DNA of 48,350 nucleotides. Origin: Candidatus Caccomonas pullistercoris. GTDB taxonomy: Bacteria; Bacteroidota; Bacteroidia; Bacteroidales; Bacteroidaceae. The position numbers were made by a program, and so were the translations under genes. Location of the stretch: NCBI GenBank assembly GCA_018714085.1, contig DVNY01000147.1, positions 1 to 48,350 on the forward strand, given 5' to 3'. Below are positions 41,601-48,350 of this stretch, piece by piece (the first letter of the stretch is position 1; every line of letters begins with the position of its first letter). The notes beneath the pieces are model-generated. The model saw nothing but the letters and a program-made list of their open reading frames with translations, was not told the origin of the DNA and did no database searches.

Positions 41601-44600
41601 CGAATACGTCGTTGTCTGTGGAACTCATGTACCAGTAGCCTTGGGTCGTGGCGCCCTCGGTGTTGTCTTGCCCGACGTAGAACTCAACAGCCTCCGAACC
41701 AGTGCTGACACGGACATTTTGTGCGACGTTAGACGACTGGATGTAGTTGCCCGTAGTCATATTGCGGATATAGTAGCGATTGGGTTCACCCGTCGGGACG
41801 AACTCCCAATAGCAGCGTGTGGCGGGATCGACCGATCCGATGCTCAATAAGCCGTCCGATTCTTCCTGAATGCAAGTTCCGGCGGCTTGACAAGGTTGCA
41901 GGGTGTAACACTGGCCGGCTTCGGGGAAAGCGGCGTCAGATGTGTCTTGACCCAGACAGATCTGTGGGATGGCGAGGCTAAGGCTTAGCAGAGCGCCAAA
42001 TTTACTGATGTGTGTCATAGGTATGTGTTTAGGTTATTATGGTTTTGCAACGACTGTAAATCGTTTGTTTACTTTGATTTTGTAGATGAACAGCGACGCT
42101 GAGCATGAATAGGAGAAGCTGCCGTCCTGCGACGTGTTGGAGTAGGTGGCTCCATCCGACTGGCCAGAGATATTATAGCTGGCGTCAAGCGTGAGCGTAT
42201 ATGTTCCCGGCGTTTGAATGGTCAGCGTATCGGTCGGATTTTCTGAGGCGTATGGATAAATGACGAGGTCTTTGTAATTATGATTTGCTTCGACCGTCGA
42301 GCCGTTCTGGGATAGGCTCCATGCATACGTAGTCCGGTCGACAAGTGTCGCTTGGCGTGATTGCACGGCCGTAGCTACGAATGGTTCACCCGCATAGATT
42401 GTCTCTTTGTTAAACGTGACGTCCGAGAATATCGGCGGGTGCGACTGATATTGTTCTTCGTCATCGCACGATGTCAGTGACATGCCGGTTGCCATGACGC
42501 CGAGGAGTAAAAGTGACTTACTGATATGCATGATTGTGAGTATTTAAGTTGTTGCAGATTCTTTGGGGATGGTGACAAGCAGTTTGTCTACACGTTCTCC
42601 GTCCATGTCTATCACTTCAAAGTGGATGTGCCGATAGTCGAACGTGTCGCCGGGTTTGGGGATACGCCCGATGAAGAACATTGCCATGCCTCCCAGTGTG
42701 GTGAATCCTTCATCTTCGATGTCCTCGTAGTTGAGTACGTGAACTTCGTCCATGAAGTCGTCGAGGTTCATTGAGGCGTCGACAAGCAGGGAGCCGTCGT
42801 TACGGTGAACGACCTCGTGTTCTTCCGCTTCGTTCTCTTCGAGGATGTCGCCGAAGATGCTTTCCGTCAGATCGTGTAGGGTGATGATGCCTTCTGTGCC
42901 TCCGTACTCATTAACGATGATGGCGAACTTTGTTTTGTTGTTTTTGAAAAGTTCGACAACTCGCTTGGCGTCGAGTGTTTCCGGTATGAACAGTGCCGGG
43001 CGCGCTATGCGCTTCAAGTCGAATGGTTCGTTGCTGTTTAGCAGCAGAATCATGTCTTTCACTGAAACGACGCCGACTACTTCGTCTTTATCGTCGTCAA
43101 TCAGGGGGTATTTGCTGAAATTGTTTTCTTGGATGGTAAGCAGGACTTTTTCCTTGTCATCGTTTGTGTCAAGGGCAACGACATCTGGGCGCGGTGTCAT
43201 GAGCTCGTTGACGCGTTTGTCTGAAAAACGGAACACGTCGCGCAGCATTTCTGTCTCGTGTTTGTCAATGACGCCTTGTTCGGAACTTTGGTGTAAGATT
43301 ACTTTCAGCTCTTCCTGCGTAATGGGGCGGTCGTCGCTTCCTGAGACTCCCAGCGCGTGATTGACGAGGCGCGTGGTGATACTTAGTATCCACACGACGG
43401 GATAGGCGATCCACATCAGCACCCGCATGATCGGCGACATGCCCACGGCCCAGCGCTCCGGCCGGCTTAGGGCTATCGATTTCGGGACAAGTTCACCAAT
43501 AATGAGCGACAGGAACGTGATGATGACAATGGTGAGCGCCATCGCTAACCGTTCGGCGTGAGGAGCCAAAGCCGGGAACGCTTGTATCAGGGGGACGAAA
43601 TCGTCGGCGACCGAAGTTCCGCCGTATGCACCCGATATGATGCCTACGAGGGTGATGCCGATCTGGATTGTCGAGAGGGTTTTTTCTGGATTTTTCTGTT
43701 GATCGAGCAGTTTTTGCGCAGACTTGCTGCCTCCGCTCGCCATGGATTCAAGGCGAACCTTGCTTGCGGAAACGAAGGCCATTTCGTAGAGCGCAAATAG
43801 ACCGTTAATAATAAGTAATAAAAGGATTACTAAAAATTCCATGTATTAAGTTGAAGTTATTATTTAGCTGTACAGTTCGCCTTTTCCTTGGCGCAGAATG
43901 ACGGGTTCGTCGCCGGTGCAGTCGACAACTGTCGAAACTTCGAGCGTTCCTATCCCACCGTCGACAACGAGGTCAACTTGTTTCCCGAATGCTTCGTTGA
44001 TGAGTTCGGGGTCTGTGGCATATTCTGGTTCCATGTTGTCTGTCACGGGCAACGTCGTGGTCATGATGGGTGCGTCAAGCAGGCGAGCTATTTCGCGCAG
44101 GACCGGATGGTCTGGCATACGGATGCCGACTTCCTGTCCTTGGCGGTTGCGGAAAATTTTGGGCAGTTTGCTTAGGCCGGGCAGGACGAATGTGAACGGT
44201 CCGGGCAAGTTGCGCTTCATCAGTTTGAACACAGGTGTTGAGATACGGGCATACTCGCTGATGGAGCTGAGGTCGTAGCAAATGATGGAGAGGTGGCTTT
44301 TCGTCGGGTCTATGTTTTTTAATTTACATATGCGTTCAACGGCCCGTTCTTTGAGGGCGTGGCAACCGATGGCGTACATCGTGTCCGTCGGGTAGATGAC
44401 GATTCCTCCGTCGGCCAGGATGTCAACGATGCGTTGCAGGTCGCGCGGGTCGTTGTTCTTGTTATAAAGTTTCAGCAGCATGGCTGTCAGAATTTTTTCA
44501 GTACATTATAAAGACGTTGTACGGGTAGCCCCATCACGTTGAAGTAGCTGCCGCGCAGCTCTTCGACTGCGACCATGCCAATCCACTCTTGAATGCCGTA

Positions 44601-47600
44601 GGCGCCGGCTTTGTCAAAAGGCAGGTAGTTATCGACGTAATAGTCGACTTCCTCGTCCGTGAGGTCGGCAAATTTGACTTGGCTCGTCACGGCAAAGTTC
44701 TCCATCCGGTCTTTTGTCATCACGGTGACCCCTGTGATGACTTGGTGGAACCGGCCGGACAGCTTGTGCAGCATGTCCTTGGCTTCTTGCGCGTCGTGCG
44801 GTTTTCCCAGCGTCCGGCCATCGAGGCATACCACAGTGTCGGCGGCAATGAGCAACTCGTCGTCAGCCATTGACGAACGGTAGGCTTCTGCCTTTTTCCG
44901 GGAAATGAAGCGTGGGATGTCTTCTCCGCGCAGGGTGTCGGGGTATTGCTCGTCAATGCCGAAGAGGGTGCGGACCTTGAATGTAAGTCCTAAGTTTTGC
45001 AGCAACTCTTTGCGGCGTGGCGAAGCGCTTACCAATACTATCTTGTATTTCTTTAAGTTGTCAAACATTTTTGTTCATGAGTTTGTTAAAGGTGTCAGGC
45101 CTGCCTTGCAGGGCTTGGGGCTTTTCTCTTGCCTCACCAGCCGAATGCGTGGGCGTCGGACATCCATTGTCCTTGTGCACGGAGCACTTGCTCGACCACG
45201 TCGCGCACGCAACCGCAGCCCCCCTTGTATTGGCTGACGTAGCGGGCGAGCGACTTGATTTCGGGCGCGGCATCAGCAGGGGCACAGGGGCAGCCCACGC
45301 GGCGCATGACTTCGTAGTCGGGGATGTCGTCGCCCATGTAGAGCACTTCTTCGTCGTGGAGGCCGTAGTCCGTGATCCAATCGTCGTAGGTCTCGATTTT
45401 GACGGCGCAGCCGAGAAAAACGTCCTTGATGCCCAGCCCCTCGTAGCGATGACGGACGGCTTCGGTGCGGCCTCCTGTGATGATGGCCAGATGTAGCCCG
45501 CGTTTCACGGCCAGTTGCAGGGCATATCCGTCCTTGATGTTGGCTGTGCGTTGCGGCTCACCGCCGGGATGCAGGGTGATGGTGCTGGCGCTCAGCACCC
45601 CGTCCACATCGAATGCCATGGCTTTTATTTGTGTGAGGTCGTAGTCAATCATTTTCTTGGGCGTATTGATAAATGTGCTGGCTCAGCAGTTCATAGATCC
45701 GTCGCAGTTCGGGATTGTCGGCCAGCATTCGTTCGTGGCGGTCGATGACGTTCCGGTCGAAACGGACGGCCGGACCCGTCTGTGCCTTGCATGCTGGGAG
45801 TTCATGGACCTTGGCTGCGGTTTCGTCGATGAGCGGAAGCAACGAGTCGGAGGGAATGCCTTCTTTTTCGAGCAAACGTGCCGCGATGTCGTAGCAGTGG
45901 TTTGAAAAATTGCAGGCGAACACTGCGGCCAAGTGCAGCCAGCGCCGGCGTTCGGATGGCAGGACATAGACTCGGTCGCTCACCGAGCGGGCCAGCTGTG
46001 TCACCTTGTCGAGCGTTTCCGGAGCATTGGCTTCGATGAAACAGGGGATGGCGTGGAAGTCCACCTGTCGCGTCTTGCTGAAAGTCTGCATGGGATAGAG
46101 CACACCGTAGTTTTCCACTTTCCCTTCGAAGATGTCCATCGGCACACTGCCAGCGGTGTGCAGGCAGAAGCTGTCGGGATGCAGCGCGCCCCACCGGGCG
46201 GCAAGGCTGGGCAGGGCGTCGTCTTTTACAGCAAAGAGGCAACAGTCCGCCTCAGGGAGGGCTTCGAGATGGTCGGTGGCGTCACAGTGCAGGGTTCCGG
46301 CTAAGGCTTGTGCGGCTGCCAGTGTGCGACTGAACACTCCGTTGATCCGGTAGCCGGCCTTGGCCAGTGCGTGGCCGATGTGGGTCGCTACGTTGCCCGA
46401 TCCGATGAGGCTGATAGTCTCCATGTTATTGCGCGTCGTTAGCAGGGCTGTACTCGTTCAGGTGGATTTTCTCCCAAAGGAGCTTTTCGTCGTTCTGCGG
46501 TTTGCGTTCCATGCCTTTATGGCCTACGGCGACGATGGCCACAGGTTCCAAGACTTCGGGCAGGTTGAGCAGTTCTCTGACGATTTTTGCCGATGGTGTC
46601 CCGTCGTCCTGTGAGCGGCCGCGCACCTGCACCCAGCAGGCACCCAGCCCCATGTCTTCGGCTTGGAGGAGGAGCATGGTGGCGGCCACCGAGGCATCCT
46701 CAACCCACATGTCGCTGACCGTCCTGTCCGCGACGACCACGATGGCTAACGGGGCTTCGGCCACCATGGCGGCACCGCTTGGCTTGCACTCTGAAAGCTG
46801 GTGGAGCAGGTCTGCGTTGTCCACAAGGACGAACTCCCAAGCCCGCAGTCCTTTTGACGAAGGTGCGAACAGGGCTGCTTTCATCAGTTCGACGACTTGG
46901 TCTTCGCTGAGTTTTTCAGGCGTGAATTTACGTATGCTTCGGCGTTTTCGCGCCAAGTCTGTAAAGTTTTGCATCTGTCTTTGTCTGCAATGTCGCAGCA
47001 AACTTACGAATTAAATGTGACACGGACAATTTCGGCGCCATGAAAAGCGATGCAAATGTCAAGTTGGGATGTCCGGGCACATTGTGGAGCCTCCCGTGCA
47101 GGACGTTTCGACGGGGCGGCCAGGCGGTCGGGCGAGTCAGGAAGCAGCAGCGGAGCAGGCGGCGTCTGACAGCAGAAACGGAGGCCGTGACAGGAAAAAC
47201 AGTCACTGCTTCCGTCCGTTCTGTCACTGCGACCGTTTTCCCTGTCAGCCGTCACGTCGTTCCGTGGCGGAGCAATGGCTTTTTTCGGTGCTCAATTCTT
47301 TCGTCGTGCGGAAAAGTTTGTTACTTTTGCATAGCCATATGTTTAGACAGGCGTAAAGTTGAGAAAGATTGAGCTTACAGTACAGGAAATCTCCAAAGGT
47401 GTCACGTATCGCGGCATCTACATCCTGCTTTTGGAAGAGAAGGACGGCACCCGCAAACTGCCCGTCATGCTGGGCATGGCCGACGCCCACGCATTGCTGC
47501 GCAAGCTCCACCCCGAACAGACCGGCGGTGGGCGCGACGTGGCAGACGTGATGGCATCTGTGACCGGACTGTATGACATTCAGGCCGAAGAAGTGCTGAT

Positions 47601-48350
47601 TTACCGCATAGAGCGGGGAGAGTTCATGGCTTTCTTGTTTTTCAGCCAAAACAATGTGGTGCGGCATACCATAGCGCGTGCTGTCGACGCAGTCCTCGTC
47701 GCGCTTACGTATCACTGCCCCATCTATATCAATGCAGAGCTTTTCGAGCGCCAATACCTGCGCGAGTTGGGCAATGGTGTCGTTTCGTTCCCATTGAACG
47801 TGCTGAGTCTCGAATTGCTTGAAGACGTGTTGCGGACGGCCGTCGAAAACGAAAATTATGAACTGGCTTCGCAAATACGTGATGAGATAAACCGCCGCAA
47901 ATGAAAGAAGTACGCTATTTTTATGCGCCTGACATTTCCGTCAGCCCGGTGCTTCCCGACGAAGAAGCCGCCCATGCAGTCCGCGTCTTGCGCCTGCAAG
48001 AGGGCGACGAACTCCTTGTGACCGACGGGCGGGGCGGCTTGTTCCGTTGTCATGTGGCATTGGCATCGGCCAAACATTGTTCCGTGACGGTCGACGAGGT
48101 CCTCCCTGCGTCGAAAGGCTGGCCGGGACAGGTCTGCTTGGCCGTGGCGCCGACCAAAAACATCGACCGGCTCGAATGGCTGGCCGAGAAAGCCACCGAA
48201 ATCGGTTTCGACACCCTCTCGCTCCTGCTTTGCGACTTCTCAGAAAGGCGGGTGGTGAAGGCTGAACGTCTTGAGAAAATTCTTGTCGCTGCCATGAAAC
48301 AGAGCCACAAGGCGTGGCTGCCCCGGCTCGAAGCGCCGGAACGTTTCAGC

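Overview
The window looks like a contiguous chromosomal segment from a Bacteroidales-type bacterium. Support comes from the TTTG-N19/20-TAnnTTTG promoters, the DUF4270 and DUF5686 proteins, T9SS-like C-termini and the GH57/GT4/GH133 glycogen cluster. It is mostly housekeeping and envelope genes: the end of a capsule/exopolysaccharide operon (Wza-like export protein, sugar transferase), tmRNA (ssrA, tag GENKYALAA), a zapA-rny-wzi-lipoprotein-GT2 run, a PiT phosphate transporter, rfbA plus an exported protein, nadE, panC/panD, a short GT5 protein plus DUF4270, putative porins, a glycogen cluster, a Crp/Fnr regulator, miaA, an RSH (p)ppGpp enzyme with an eroded HD motif, and a long minus-strand run ending in a Ser-type sulfatase. 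I see no CRISPR array, prophage, transposase or tRNA. The most unusual signal is a dispersed, degenerate family of 21-bp-period intergenic arrays (GACAGRAAAACCGGGAYGGCT modules followed by GACAGnnnnttCTGTCAnnGC palindromic modules). It recurs at seven or more intergenic loci in both orientations and forms alternative hairpins. Other non-coding structure includes an 85-bp tandem duplication upstream of rfbA that carries a promoter -7-like box, and a long composite inverted repeat next to ssrA.
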